This document shows, piece by piece, positions 10,772 through 22,343 of a stretch of DNA of 64,000 nucleotides (position 1 is the stretch's first letter; every line of letters starts with the position of its first letter). A program made the translations under genes and the position numbers. The notes under the pieces are model-generated. The model was given only the letters and a program-made list of their open reading frames with translations, was not told the origin of the DNA and did no database searches. This DNA comes from Solicoccozyma terricola (Eukaryota > Basidiomycota > Tremellomycetes > Filobasidiales > Piskurozymaceae): contig BCLD01000001.1 in assembly GCA_001600875.1 (NCBI GenBank), forward strand, positions 1,115,266 through 1,179,265, given 5' to 3'.

Positions 10772-13316
10772 ATGGCCTTAGACAAGCTTGTGCTGTATGG
10801 CGCAGCGTCCACTGCGTTCGCAGCAGCAGTCATCTCGAACGCTCTAAGCACCTGGCAGAACTTTTACGCTGCTGCTGTACAGATTGGTCGAAGCAGTGGA
10901 GCGATCATGGTCGGTTGACAAGGGGTTATATACAATTGAAGGCTTACAGCTGAAAGGATGATTCAATTCCGCAGGTTCTCGTCAATTTCTGCTTTTTCGT
11001 TACGCTATGTTTTGGATTAGTGATCAAAGCCATCTTCTTCGGTCGATTGAGACCTGTTGAGATCGAGGTGAGCTCTCAAGTCAAAAATCTGACTTATACC
11101 GTCCGATCAGAGCTGATGTCGCATCTCCTTGCCAGCACCTATATGATCGATCTTGGTTCTTCTTCACCGAGTCGATGCTGGCATTGACCATCTTCAGGTG
11201 AGGGAGCTGACAAATTCCAGGATGTTCGAATTACTCAAATCATGCAACATTCCTCGCAGAGACGACTTTGATGTCCAATTCGTCTCCATGTTCATGTTAC
11301 TCCTGTTCCTCAAGTGCTTTCATTGGTTGTGCATCGACAGGGTGGAATATGTGAGATCTTCATAGACCTGGGTGGACAAGCATCACACTAACGTTTCTTC
11401 GACTTGGCAGATGGATCAAGTCCCGCCACCAGGACCACCGAGATCTTTTCACTTCCGATTGTCAACTATGCTGGCCATGTTATCCGTCGTGGATGTTTTG
11501 GTTGCCTGGTATTGTATCAACGAGGTCATTGTAGACTTTGGAGGAATGGGAGGTGGTGGAATGGTACTGTTCGCTTCGGAGGTGAGTGAGATACAGAGGG
11601 GTCCGAGTTGGACCGCAGCTCATGGAACTCCTCCCGCCTTGCAGTACTCCATCCTTACCAACATGGCGTTCACGATTCTGGCTAAATATGTCATCAATCT
11701 GATTGATATACGACGAGCTATGAGGATGGGTGGAGATGACGCACCACCCTGGGAGGAAAAGAGTATGTGGGTGTTTTACGTGGATTTAGTGGCGGGTGAG
11801 TGAAGACGTGGGCGAATGCAAGTTTGACATTGGAACGCTAAGCAACTTCAAAATCCAGACGCCCTCCGGCTCATAACCTACGGCGTTTTCTTCTACACGA
11901 TATTCACCTTCTTCGGCTCATTGCCTATCAACCACCTTCACTCACTCTACGCCACCATCCGTTCCTTTGCTAGTAAAGTCCGCGATCTCATGAGATATCG
12001 CAGTGCTACGCGAAATATGGACGAGAGGTATCCCGATGCCACAGAAGAAGACGTCGGCAGGTTGGGAGGAGGCAGTTGCGTGATTTGTCGTGAGGAGATG
12101 GTGGCTAAGGAGACGAGGCAAAGAGAGGACGCAGAAGCGCAAGGAGGCCCGAGACGGGAAGGGCCGAATGATACACCAAAGAGGTTGGCGTGTGGACACG
12201 TTTTCCATTTCCATTGTTTGAGAAGTTGGTTAGAGAGGTGAGTTGAAGCAGGAACTGGGTTGAGCTTGACAGCTGACCATAGTAACTCGATCACAGACAA
12301 CAGAGCTGTCCTACATGGTGAGTGGGCTGGAAAAGTCTTGGATTCTGGCCCTTCCTCTTTTCTTTTTCTTTCTTTTTGACGTGATTGTGTCCCTGAACAG
12401 CCGTCGTACTGTCCTGGACGATCGGACGGCCACGACAGCTGCCGCACATCGTCCGCCAGGACCACAGCCCGGTCAGACGCCAGCCAACCCAGCAGTACCT
12501 CAAGCCACTGCAGCTCCAAATACTATTCCTCCTCACGGTCCCGTCCTTCCTGCCAACGTCAACTTCGGCATCTGGGGACCACCTGGTGTTCCGATGACGA
12601 TAAACAGAGATGTCGGAGCGGGGTCGGGATCGGGACCAGGATTCGGCATTCCTAGCTCTTCTTCATGGCCGCCACAAACATCATCAGCACAAACGCAAAC
12701 CAACGGCGCGCCCACGAGAAACGGTATGCTATCTCGTCAGGAGTCCGCGAATTCCGTGCGAAACTCGCCTCCTGCTATCACACCGATCTCAAGCCAAGCA
12801 CCGGATGTCTTCACGCTGCCGTCCAAATCGCTGTTCGAGAGGTCATCAAATATACCAACGGGTACGGAGACACCAGCTCAACTAGCGGCAGCGGCTGCTT
12901 TACGACGTTTACAACGAATGAATCAGACCGAGCCGCCTCTAGAGATGGCAAAAGAACCAACCAATGGTCCGTCTGTGGCAGACCCGTCAACTCGCTCACC
13001 ATACCTCGTCCCCCTCAAGCCATCGCGAGCAGAAGCTCTCTCCGCCGTCGGAAGGACTCCGTCCTTCTCACTATCAGAACCTGCGGCCAGGGGTCCCGGT
13101 GGGATTATCTCTTCTCTACATTCAGACATGGACGAGCTACATGGCATGCTAGTGAGCACGACGACGCGGCTGCGGGACGGCTCAGGAGGTACGGATGGTG
13201 ATCACTCCCGACGTGAGCTTGATGAACATCTACGAAGGCTTCAGGAATTGGATAGGAAGCTAGGAGATAATTTGGACGAGGTGACTGTGGCATTGAGTTT
13301 ACTATCACCACCTTGA
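10772..13316 (+). CDS. HRD1: ER-membrane E3 ubiquitin ligase HRD1 (synoviolin)
   Basis: Core ligase and retrotranslocation channel of ER-associated degradation. Start ATG 10772 gives MALDKLVLYGAASTAFAAAV, the first membrane segment. Exon 1 ends at 10909, exon 2 is 10975-11067 (VLVNFCFFVTLCFGLVIKAI) and exon 3 starts at 11136 (HLYDRSWFFFTESMLALTIF). Further hydrophobic helices follow (FVSMFMLLLFLKCFHWLC, LAMLSVVDVLVAWYC, LITYGVFFYTIFTFF). The RING-H2 finger runs SCVICREEM, then an acidic/basic insert, then ACGHVFHFHCLRSWLERQQ and SCPTCRRTVL, interrupted by two introns between about 12240 and 12402. The cytosolic C-terminus is long, Pro/Ser/Asn-rich and ends in a short helical segment (EHLRRLQELDRKLGDNLDEV). 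Length of roughly 700 residues is normal for basidiomycete HRD1. Confidence 0.94.
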
Positions 13317-13439
13317 ATTGCATACCATCCGGACGTAGGGAATATGCAAAAAATAGGAGACTACGAGATTGTAACCATATTACGATCCCCCATTGCATGA
13401 CCTCCGCCCGCTGACCCGCCTACCCGCCAACCTGCCAAC

Positions 13440-13847
13440 CTATCCTTGCTCCCCACCGACAGAACCGGTCTTCTTGATCGATGGTAGGATGTGTTGCCTG
13501 CCATTGAGCATTCGATTCGTTAGTGACCCGACCGCGGCTTTCTTCCTCCTCCATTCGGCAAAAACCCACCTCCATTGATCGTACGTCTGACTCCTGGTTT
13601 TCCCTTCAAACATACTAGCTATAGTATCCCAATCCAACGGTTGTCCTTTGGTTCCTGCTGTGATGACGGCGAGAGTGATCGCGATCTTGTCCTCCTTGGT
13701 CCATTTACGAGGTTTGGAAGGGGAAGTGGTGTTGGCTCTGGGCTTGGAATACGGCTTGGTGTCGTCGATGGAGGGTTTGGTGTCGCTGTCGGAGGCTGCA
13801 GTGTCGGAGAGCGATTGGGATGGTTTGGATTTGGGTGTTCTAGGCAT
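13440..13847 (-). CDS. Small SANT/Myb-like protein, copy 1
   Basis: About 135 residues. ATG 13847 starts MPRTPKSKPSQSLSDTAASD; the open frame extends further upstream but that part looks like leader. An acidic/Ser-rich N-terminus is followed by a SANT/Myb-like helix bundle: RKWTKEDKIAITLAVITAG, LDWDTIASMFEGKTRSQTYD and QWRWVFAEWRRKKAA. Conserved tryptophans mark the helices. It is probably DNA- or chromatin-binding (inference from the fold). The neighbouring gene at 14146-14458 is a shorter paralogue in the same orientation. No intron is needed here, whereas the paralogue has one inside the equivalent segment. Confidence 0.65.
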   Translation of the reverse strand: MPRTPKSKPSQSLSDTAASDSDTKPSIDDTKPYSKPRANTTSPSKPRKWTKEDKIAITLAVITAGTKGQPLDWDTIASMFEGKTRSQTYDQWRWVFAEWRRKKAAVGSLTNRMLNGRQHILPSIKKTGSVGGEQG

Positions 13848-14145
13848 ATTTGATTGATGTATGATGGACTTTGTTGTATGACGATGGTGAAGGTAACGAG
13901 TGCTGCAGACCATTCTCTTATACCCCATGACTACGAGGAAGGGGCAACGACGGACACGTTTACAAAGAAGCGACAGCGAGCAAGTCATTCATAGTCATCA
14001 AGAAACCCTCGTCGCTCTCTCCTGCTCCAGTCTCATGCTAGCTTTCCATCACGCTTGAGGCTCGGAAGGAGGACTTGTCTGTCGTGAGCGTGGTCTTACC
14101 AGTCAGCGCCATGATCAACCAAAGAGTTATCCTCTCCCGAAACCC

Positions 14146-14458
14146 CTACCTCCATTGATCGTGCATCTGTATAAACACACGAGCCCGAGCATGTTATCTT
14201 CACTTGGAAAGCTATCGCCTGCCAATATCACTATCTCACCTGCGTCGCGGTACGACCTTCGAACTCTGCGGAGAGCGACAAAGTCTTCCAATCCGGCTTG
14301 ACGTCCTTGATGACAGCGAGCAACAGGTTCAATTTATCCTCTGACGACCATTTCCTAGCTTTGGTGGGCGAAGACGTCTTGGTAGGAGACTTGCCGTATG
14401 GTTTTTGTGGCTTGGTGTCCTCGTTGGAGCTGGTAGGTGAGGTAGCGACTCGAGGCAT
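14146..14458 (-). CDS. Small SANT/Myb-like protein, copy 2 (shorter)
   Basis: ATG 14458 starts MPRVATSPTSSNEDTKPQKP. The body repeats the plan of copy 1: ARKWSSEDKLNLLLAVIKD, then WKTLSLSAEFEGRTATQ. A 73-nt intron (14167-14239, GTGAGA to TACAG) follows, then MHDQWR and a stop at 14146-14148. Copy 1 reads through the same point and adds about 35 residues, so copy 2 is truncated after the third-helix DQWR. The tandem arrangement, same start MPR and same motif order indicate local duplication. Function unknown; a SANT-like DNA/histone contact is inferred. Confidence 0.6.
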
Positions 14459-14929
14459 AGTGAAGGGTTGGATGGTATGGAAAGATATGTGTGTGTATGT
14501 GATGGTGGTTACCCAGCTGTAAGGCGGATTACGACGACATCGGGGGGTCTTCTTTACCTGGAATTGCCCAGCAGACAACGTGTTGGAGTGCAAGGGCGAC
14601 AACCCGAACATGAGGTCGGTATCGGGTTGTTCATCACTTGACCCGTTCGTTGTCTCGCTGTACTCTACTCATTGTACTGATTACATTCATTGTACCCATA
14701 TCTGTATCCATCCACAGCCTGTCCTTCGTTCCCTGCTGCCTGCTGCCTGCTGCCTGCTGCGTACTGTTCGTCGAACGATGTATCGCCACCGTTGAGTACT
14801 TGAGACTCGAGCGTGAGGAGCGGGATCCAGCGACACATGCGCTACAAAGCTTGGAGTCTGCAACCACAATTGTATAGCACACCAGACAGAATAGATAGTA
14901 CAACCTTCTGCAAAGTACGTTCCCTAGGT
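14459..14929. other. Intergenic region with 7-bp tandem repeat
   Basis: Promoter side of SANT copy 2 and 3' side of the next minus-strand gene. Contains four perfect tandem copies of CTGCTGC (14733-14760). No gene supported. Confidence 0.5.
14733..14760. repeat. Tandem repeat, 7 bp x 4
   Basis: Four consecutive CTGCTGC units; a simple repeat with an odd 7-bp period in non-coding DNA. Confidence 0.9.
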
Positions 14930-15703
14930 CTATATATCCTTTTCAACCTGCCACCCCGTCCGCTGCTCCGTCCAGGTGTTCCATCGCCACAGCTCCGTCT
15001 TACTCTTCCAGTCCCAGACGATAGGAGCTGTACGTATCTCTTCCGAATCTACATCTGAGGAGTTACCATGTAGAGATTTGTCTACCCATACGATGGATTG
15101 TTGGGCTCGAACGAGGAAGTGGCCATGACGAAGCAGAAGCCACCGTCCTGTTGAGATGTGCTTTCCATCCGCCTGCTGAGGTGGGAAAGGGGGGAGGGGA
15201 GGGAGGGAGGGAAGAGAGATAAGCCAAGAGCACCCGACGATCAGGCAAGCCGGGTTCACCTGTGTGTTACATTCAACTCCCACAGTCCTGAGTGTGTGTT
15301 CGATGTCATGTATTGTGTAGCTGGAGTGTGTGCTAGTATCATACTTGCTCCAGAACTCGGCAGTTGGAAGCTAACGACAGGGGTGAGGGGTTGGCCGACT
15401 TCAGTTTTTGCGCTCCTTTCCCTATTCACACAAAGCTTAGGACATTTTTCTCACCTCGCAATTCCGTGCCATGATGAGACTTTCGTACAGACTAGTGAGC
15501 AGGAGAGTTGGGGTGGGAGGAAGTGGTACCTTCCAGATCGTCGTCTTGAGTCGCGGGTTGATCACCTTGATAGACAGATCGGATGGCCGGGTGCGGTCTT
15601 TGAAGTTTGATTTCGGGTTGAGGTAGTGAGAGGAGGTACTACTTAGTGGCGATGACAGGAAGTCAAGGTCATGGAGAGGTGAACAATCTTGGTTTGGAGA
15701 CAT
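14930..15703 (-). CDS. Unknown spliced protein
   Basis: Not recognised. ATG 15703 gives MSPNQDCSPLHDLDFLSSPL and continues to KVINPRLKTTIWK, where a GTACCA donor occurs. A small exon SVRKSHHGTELRG probably follows, then GRWLLLRHGHFLVRAQQSIV and WVDKSLH. The last exon runs DVDSEEIRTAPIVWDWKSKT to GWQVEKDI with a stop at 14930-14932. Tryptophan-rich and basic, it reads like a compact beta-structured domain. The first intron pair includes a long stretch (about 15280-15460) without coding character, so exon number is uncertain. Between two intergenic gaps, with no informative neighbours. Confidence 0.45.
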
Positions 15704-16655
15704 GGCTGAGCTGAGAGCTGGTTCTCAATCGGGTGGCGAGAGGTGCTATGTTTCAGAAAAGTCACTTGCGATGTGTTTACTCCTCGAGAGGGGAATGCAT
15801 GAACCTTCAGGCTGATATACAGATTTCTTTGTGGCCTGTAATTTGATCACATCATCCCGTTGATGGCAAGGGGGGGAGGGGGAGGGGGGGGGGTACGAAC
15901 AGGGAGATTCTAGGGAGAGATTACTCTCACCTCCTATTCCCCCCTGTTTTTTTTCCTACTCGAGGGCCTAAAGGACTGATAGAATGAAGGGAGGGTCATA
16001 GCCGAACACAAAGATAACGGTGTAACACGGGATAAAGGGAAGTCAAATGACCTCCTTCAGTACTACACGGCCGGGCGCAGCGCTGGAATTTGGAGACATT
16101 CGCATATTCATTTGATCATCGCAACGGCAAACTGCCCGGAATCATTCCAGGCGGATCACTAAGTACAATGGGAAGAGGATCAACGTGATACCGCTTTTCG
16201 GTTCCCGTAGCGAGTTGTTTGCAGGTGATAACTGTCTGTGAGATCAAGCATTATGTATACCAGTCATTGACCGATGATTCCTAGGCATGTTGGTGGGCGT
16301 GGGGAGCATCATATAGGAGTGCTGTATTGCGTCGGTCATATGCCAATTGCAGCACCATTCGTCTGGCTTGAAAGGGCATTCGCCATTCCCCCTTTCAAAT
16401 CCCCTATGATGCGAAACTGCGGGAGAAGTGGGCTTCTTCAGAAAGGGCTCGGGGGAAATCTTCATGCCTTATCTGCTCATGCTGTGTCAGAGACTGCATT
16501 ATCGGGTGGGCTTTGACGGTCTGGCGATCGATGATCCAGTACATCCGAAGTGGTAGTATGTGGAAGCTCACCATCAAAGCCCATGCAATATTTGTCTTTG
16601 CTCATTATATCTAGGAATGCCCTACAGCACCTTTTCCCCCCACTATTCAAGCATA
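15704..16655. other. Intergenic region between an unknown gene and D-amino-acid oxidase
   Basis: Contains a G-rich tract (15870-15893, two A interruptions) and T-runs near 15948. I see no gene; short frames on both strands lack splice and family support. Confidence 0.45.
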
Positions 16656-18181
16656 TCACAATCTCGCATTCACCGACCGGTTATTCAAATAGCTCATGAC
16701 CATATCAGAAGCCTTCTCTGCTATACCTAGACTCGCTTGGTATCTAAAGAAAAGACGTTCCCATCCGACCGCCTGTTAGCCTGGCGGTCTCCCTTGAGTT
16801 GATTAAAACACTCACCCTGCCGGTCCTATACCATATGCATGAACAACCCCTACGGCTTTCTTCTTGCCCACACTCGACGGTGGTGCCAGATCCAATTTCT
16901 CTCCAAACGTTCGCTTCTCCAACTCCACCCTACATCCTCCACGTCTAGCAGGTCTAAGCCCAACGTTATGCTTGATGATTTCAATGTCCTTCCATGATCC
17001 ACCCTTGGCCAACCCCGGCTGAAGGATATACGCCTTCTTCAGAATCCGCTCCGCCATGGACAGATCTGGAAGGGTATTGAAGTCGTCGATCTGGAAAGAC
17101 CCGCCTAGGATCACTTCACGAGATGATCCTGGTCGAGGAATGATGTAGCTTGGTTCCCTTGACGCGTGGTCGATGGCTAGCATATGTGAATTAAATCAGC
17201 ATGCAGCCTGCCGTCGATGCAAAAAAGGGAAATGGGACCTCACCTGGATCACCGGTAGGATGCGTTTCAGTTTCCATCACACAGACTTTTTCCCATGAAT
17301 CTGGAGCTCGAACGAGGACAGTCTGCCCCCTGATTGGATAGACTGACTCATCGGCTACGCCTAGAAGACTTCTCGCTCCAAGTCCAGTAGCATTAACGAC
17401 TAGATCCACGTTGCCTTTACCCAGACCGAGAGCTTCCAGTGAGTAAGCTTCGTCTAGAGAAGTGATTCGCTGTCGGACGAATGGAACTCCCCGTTTTCGG
17501 AGATTGTCGGCTAGGTAAGCAATATAGTTTGGTGCGTGAAGTACGTATGATTCGAAAGTGATGCCATGAGATGACTTTCCTGGGATCTCATCGGTCTGTC
17601 CGAGGACCTTGAACTAATCAATCGTACATGATCAGTCACCAGGAGGCATTCCTCACTAAACATCCGCCCCGACGTCGGACATCAGACAAAACTCACATTC
17701 GGTACCAAGCTCTTGAACCAAGGTTCGTGTCCACCAGGTTTCTCATCCCAGATGTCGTAGAACTTGATTCTCTCACACAACTCGGGGTGTGAGAAAGCGA
17801 GAGCAGCAAACTTTAGATAGGTGATTCTATCCCATTCTTGTTCGACGAGGTTGTCATCTGCGAAAGAACACCAATTGCAACCCTGTTTTAGATGTGACAA
17901 ACACATCGACTACAAAGTCAGCGGTTTCATAGACAACGAACTTTCACGCTCAATCCAGTGCACTTACTGCCCAAGGACTAGCGAAGCCCACGCTATGAAT
18001 ATCCTCTGGCAGATCCTTTGCCACGATAGCTACTTTCAGACCTCGGTTGCTGAGCTCCGTGGCGATAGACAGACCGATGACTTGGTTTGAAGAGGGGGTC
18101 CAAAGGTCAACATGGGAGTTGCTGATATGACCACTCAGACTCACTGCCAGCTCCAAGGATCACCACGTCTGTAGATGCCAT
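16656..18181 (-). CDS. D-amino-acid oxidase, peroxisomal
   Basis: FAD enzyme that deaminates D-amino acids to keto acids with H2O2 release. ATG 18181 starts [12 protein letters not shown] and, after a short intron, [14 protein letters not shown] completes the dinucleotide-binding GxGxxG. Downstream exons read [98 protein letters not shown] and [20 protein letters not shown], the last being the family signature with the FAD contact. The C-terminus is NARL; ARL is a variant type-1 peroxisomal signal. About seven introns. It is head-to-head with a Zn2Cys6 factor, and a copper amine oxidase lies 13 kb away on the same strand, so amine/amino-acid nitrogen use is a plausible shared role. Confidence 0.93.
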
Positions 18182-18556
18182 TTTGTGTGAGCGAGTTGCG
18201 TTCTCGGCAGATGGCGACTTTGAAGAGGATTTCCAAGCTGAAACGGAGCGTGTAAGTGATAGTGAAAGTACACAGGACGGACTGGAATCCGTACACGATG
18301 CCGCTCCTGATATGTGACCTCCCTGTATGCTGTAATGAGTGGTGTGCTGTGGCAGATAGCAGCAGATGATTCGCCCAAGACCCGACCTGTCTGCCCATCT
18401 GCCACTTGTGCTTCGGAGCCGAACTGTAAACAAATCCAACGTCGAACATCCCATCTCAGCATCCCCAACTCGCACATCCTCGCTGTCGCCCAAGGTGTAG
18501 CAGTGCCGACCGCTGCGTATCCTGCGTCCCCAACGTGCAAGTTCCATCGATGCATC
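18182..18556. promoter_or_regulatory. Shared divergent promoter, D-amino-acid oxidase / Zn2Cys6 factor
   Basis: Only 375 bp separate the two start codons, so both promoters overlap. Open frames on the minus strand across this space lack family support. No defined operator was identified by eye. Confidence 0.5.
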
Positions 18557-21500
18557 ATGGCTCAACGTCCTGAGGACAGCTCAGCAAATTCCGCCGTGGC
18601 TGTACAACATGTTGCTGCCTCGATGTCACCCCAGAGTGCTACTCATTCCACTGCCGGGGGACCGAGTGGTACTCCGAATAGGAGTATGATCGCTTGCTTG
18701 TCTTGTCGGCGACAGAAGGTCGGGCCATTTTGTACGTTCGAATCAGTGCAGAATCCACCACTCATTGCCGTTTTACATCACAGATCAAATGCCATCCATC
18801 GCCAACGTCACCTCCCGATCCATGTCGCCGCTGCGCACGTATGGATCTGACATGCGATTTTCTCAAACACAACCGAGGTAGGAAGAAAAAGGTCAGAGTG
18901 GAGGATGAGGAAGAGAGTAAAGAGAATGTGTTGTTTAGAAGGGAGACTGATGATAGGATGGATAACGAGGGCGGCAGGGACGCCAAGATGAGAAACCATG
19001 ATGATGGTGAATTTGAAGGCAGGAATGGAGCCCAGTATGAACCGCGGCAGGATGCTGATCGGTATGTCGATCTCTCATTCTCATCCTTCACAACAACACG
19101 TCTGATGTCTCCTATTGGTTCTATGAATCAGTTCGAATCCCTCTGCCCCTCCCCCCATGCCTCAAATTAGTTCATCTTCTTACTCCCGCGCAACTACAAT
19201 ACCGATTGTTCATCAATCTGCTGCACTGAAAGAAGGCCAGGACCAGCAATCTCGTTCATGGTCGAACAGAGTCTCCGGTCCTCAAGGTGGAGAATACGTT
19301 CATGCTCCGAACTTTTCAAACAATGAAGCAGTCCGAGCTGGAACGTCTTCCCTGGAGACCATGCTTCGTCCGGCTCCCTTTCCTCCTCATGATCAACCGT
19401 TGAAATCCACCGTACCATCCTCACCAAGCATTCGTACTCCGCTCTACACCGGAACTACAACGAATCCCGCGACCGCCCAAATCTTCTCCCTACGTTCGAT
19501 GTTCGAACAGTGGGAAGATACAGATGACTCTTCTTCTGCTTCAGACGATCTTGCAATGGAACGAGAATATCTTGGTGCCGATATGGATATGAACATCGAG
19601 CGTCAGGTACCTACCGGTTTACCTACGGCTGGGACATTGAAAAGGGCTCAGGAGAGAGCGAGAGCTGGAAGGAGAGGTTTGAGCGCCTCAAGAACGGCGA
19701 ATGTCAGATTGGAGGACACCGAGGGCGAAAGACCGAGGAAAAGGAGGAGGGAGGAGGGCGGGATGGGGAATGATCCGGTCTCTATGGGGTTTATGAGCGA
19801 AGATAAAGCAAGGGAGCTGTTTCGATTGTGAGAGAGATCGATCGATCCGTAAGAATTGTTGACAATGGCTCATGTTCGAGTTTTGTTCGCTATTCGTAGA
19901 TTCATGGTCTTCATTAATCCCAACGTCGGCGTACTTGATCCTGAAAGGGACTCTTTCGGTATGTCGTCGATGCTCAACCCCTCTCCGGGCCGCCTAGAGG
20001 CTATATATTGATTGCGACGGGTTTGCACTTTTAGAAAGGACCCGCACGCAATCTTCCTTTCTCCTGACTGCCGTTCGTGAGTCAAGTTCTCACTCTTGCT
20101 TCCTTTTTTTCACCGTCATTATTAATCACTCTCCCTTACCCAGTATCCACTTACCTACGCCAATACCGTACCGACCTTCCAACATCCTTAGCCTCTCACC
20201 AACTCCATCAACAAACACTCTCACTCGCTCGTCAACATGCGACGATAGCACTCGCTGGTTGTGAAAGGTCTGTGGATGTTGTAAAGGCTCTGATGATGAT
20301 GGGGATGTGGAAAGAGGTTGAAGATGAGAGGGCGGAAGGATTTATCAATCGAGTGAGTGGGATCTGGATAAATATCAATGACAGCGAGCGGGACTCATGA
20401 GCTTTGGCTGTTTAGGCGATCTTGGTGGCCAAGGAATTACACCTAGATCGACCGCAGAACATCTCTTCCCTCTCAGCGTTTGAAAGACAAGAATATCATG
20501 CTAATCAACGACAAGTGTAAGTTGATGTTTTCCAGCAGTCTTGTCTTTGTGTGGCTGATAAGATATATATGTCATAAACAGCTTCAAGCTGTTCATCAGC
20601 AACTCGACTTGTTCCATTTTGAGTGAACAACCTGTCCTTATTGACGCTTACAATCCTCTTCTATCCACTGTGTAAGTGTTGCTTATACTCTCGTCATATT
20701 CTGTTTCGAGACGACTTAATCCCCATCGCTTTGCATCATTAGGGACGAATGGTTTCAATCCTCATCCCACCCGGAAGAAGATGTATCAACCATCGCCAAC
20801 GTTAAGGTATTCCAGCGATATCATCAACTGTTTGAAACATTATCCGCTCATCCATCGATCTGGGCAAGTGGCGACGCATATGCATCGGAGGTTATTGCAA
20901 GGAGAATTGGACATGATCTCGAAGAAACGAGGAGGATCTGGTTGACCAGGATGGAAGAACGTGAGGTCTCCCTTTGCTTCCCTTCTCATTTCATACAATC
21001 TCACCTGAAATTTTTGCAATCCCTGATGTGACAGTTTCGAATCCAAGACTAGTTCAAGAGTTCAGTATCAACATCTCCCTCATTTATCTACAACTGACTG
21101 TCGTACAGCTTCGTTCTATTAATTCCGCCATGTCAAGCATCGGCGTCACATCTCCGGGATCGAACGGACTTGAGGAGCAGTTGCTTTATCGAGCGTTGTC
21201 GGCTTCTTTGGAGATGCTGAAAGGATTCGCAGGGATAGAAAGCGGGTCATTTACTCATGCGCCGGGTGAGTTGTTCATTTCTTCGTAGACTGGTCCTTAT
21301 ATCGAAGTTGCCTAATGGACCTTGAAATCCCATCCACTGTAGATCATTTAATCTCGATGATCTCCATACCGATTTCCTTCCTTGCAACTTTCCCCTCTCA
21401 TCCATTCCTGTCCATCTCCACCTCCGACACCGACTCGATCCAATCTCTGACGAGGAATGTGATCCATCGACTGCTCGAAGCGTCTCTGAGAGGGACAGAT

Positions 21501-21830
21501 TGGTGTGCTTCCATGGGGAGGTATCTTCGAGATCTATCTTCGGGTCTTGTCAGCCATGGAGAAGGGAGGGATCCGGGTGTTCAAACGTCTGGAACTTTGC
21601 GAGGACGTGGAATCCCGGAGTGGGTGGCAGTGTATGAAGGGTGGAGGGAGCATGTGAGAAGGGAAGGAGGGTGGAATGGGGATGTTGGGATGGGCAGTAT
21701 GGGCAGTATGGGAGGGAGTGGGATGACTGGAATGACAGGCACGAGTGGGACTGGTGATGGGACTGGGACTGGGACTGGGACGGGTGGAGGACTGACAGGG
21801 TCTAGTGGAATGACAGGGACGAACTCGTAG
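18557..21830 (+). CDS. Zn2Cys6 fungal transcription factor
   Basis: ATG 18557 (MAQRPEDSSANSAVAV). The binuclear zinc cluster spans an intron at about 18719-18782: ACLSCRRQK joined to IKCHPSPTSPPDPCRRCARM and DLTCDFLKHNRGRKKK. Spacing C-x2-C-x6-C then C-x2-C-x6-C is intact. A long polar linker follows (19157-19830) with RPRKRRREEGG, a likely nuclear signal. The regulatory region FMVFINPNVGVLDPERDSF, SLARQHATIALAGCERS, AILVAKELHLDRPQNISS and LEETRRIWL resembles the fungal middle homology domain. The C-terminus is a simple GTGTGTG/GMTG tail encoded by GGGACT-like repeats (21700-21829). About eight introns. Position suggests it may control the divergent D-amino-acid oxidase (inference). Confidence 0.82.
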
Positions 21831-22343
21831 GGACGAGGATTCGGTGGCTCGGTGGATCGGTGTGGATCCGGGGGCGAGGATCTGCTGTAATTCTGCCGGC
21901 TGCCGCTGTTAATTTTAATTTAGTAATGCCAAGATTCATGGTTGGGGCCAACCGACATGGATCGCATGAACCATCCACCACCACCATCGGTCAACCATCC
22001 ACTCGCTCAACAGCCAAGGTGAGTCCACTGCCTACCACCCCCTTCCCCCCCATACCTCTGTTTCCCTCCCCTCTTCCCCATCGTCGCCGACACCGGTGTT
22101 GGTGGTGGTGGTCCGATCTGCCGGGACAGACGCGTCCGTGTCCTCGCTCGCTGACCACCCGGGTTGCCCATCTCCATCTCCATATCCAGCGTGTATACTG
22201 AACGCACAGAAGCAAGTGCATCTCACGAGGACGTGTGGATCTTGTTGTGTTCCCCACAGCAGTCTCCCAAAATTTTTTCAACTCCGCAACCTCTAGCAGC
22301 CCATCTAGACATCCCAAACCTCATCCCCGCGTCCATCAAAATC
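21831..22343. other. Intergenic region before the Sec14-like gene
   Basis: Short open frames continue upstream of 22344, but none has family support. The stretch with CCCAAAATTTTTTCAACTCC near 22266 may belong to a 5' UTR intron. Confidence 0.4.

Noticed and set aside
14638..14877. Cys-rich small secreted-looking frame
   Set aside because: The Cys and Leu run comes from the CTGCTGC tandem repeat, not from selection on protein.
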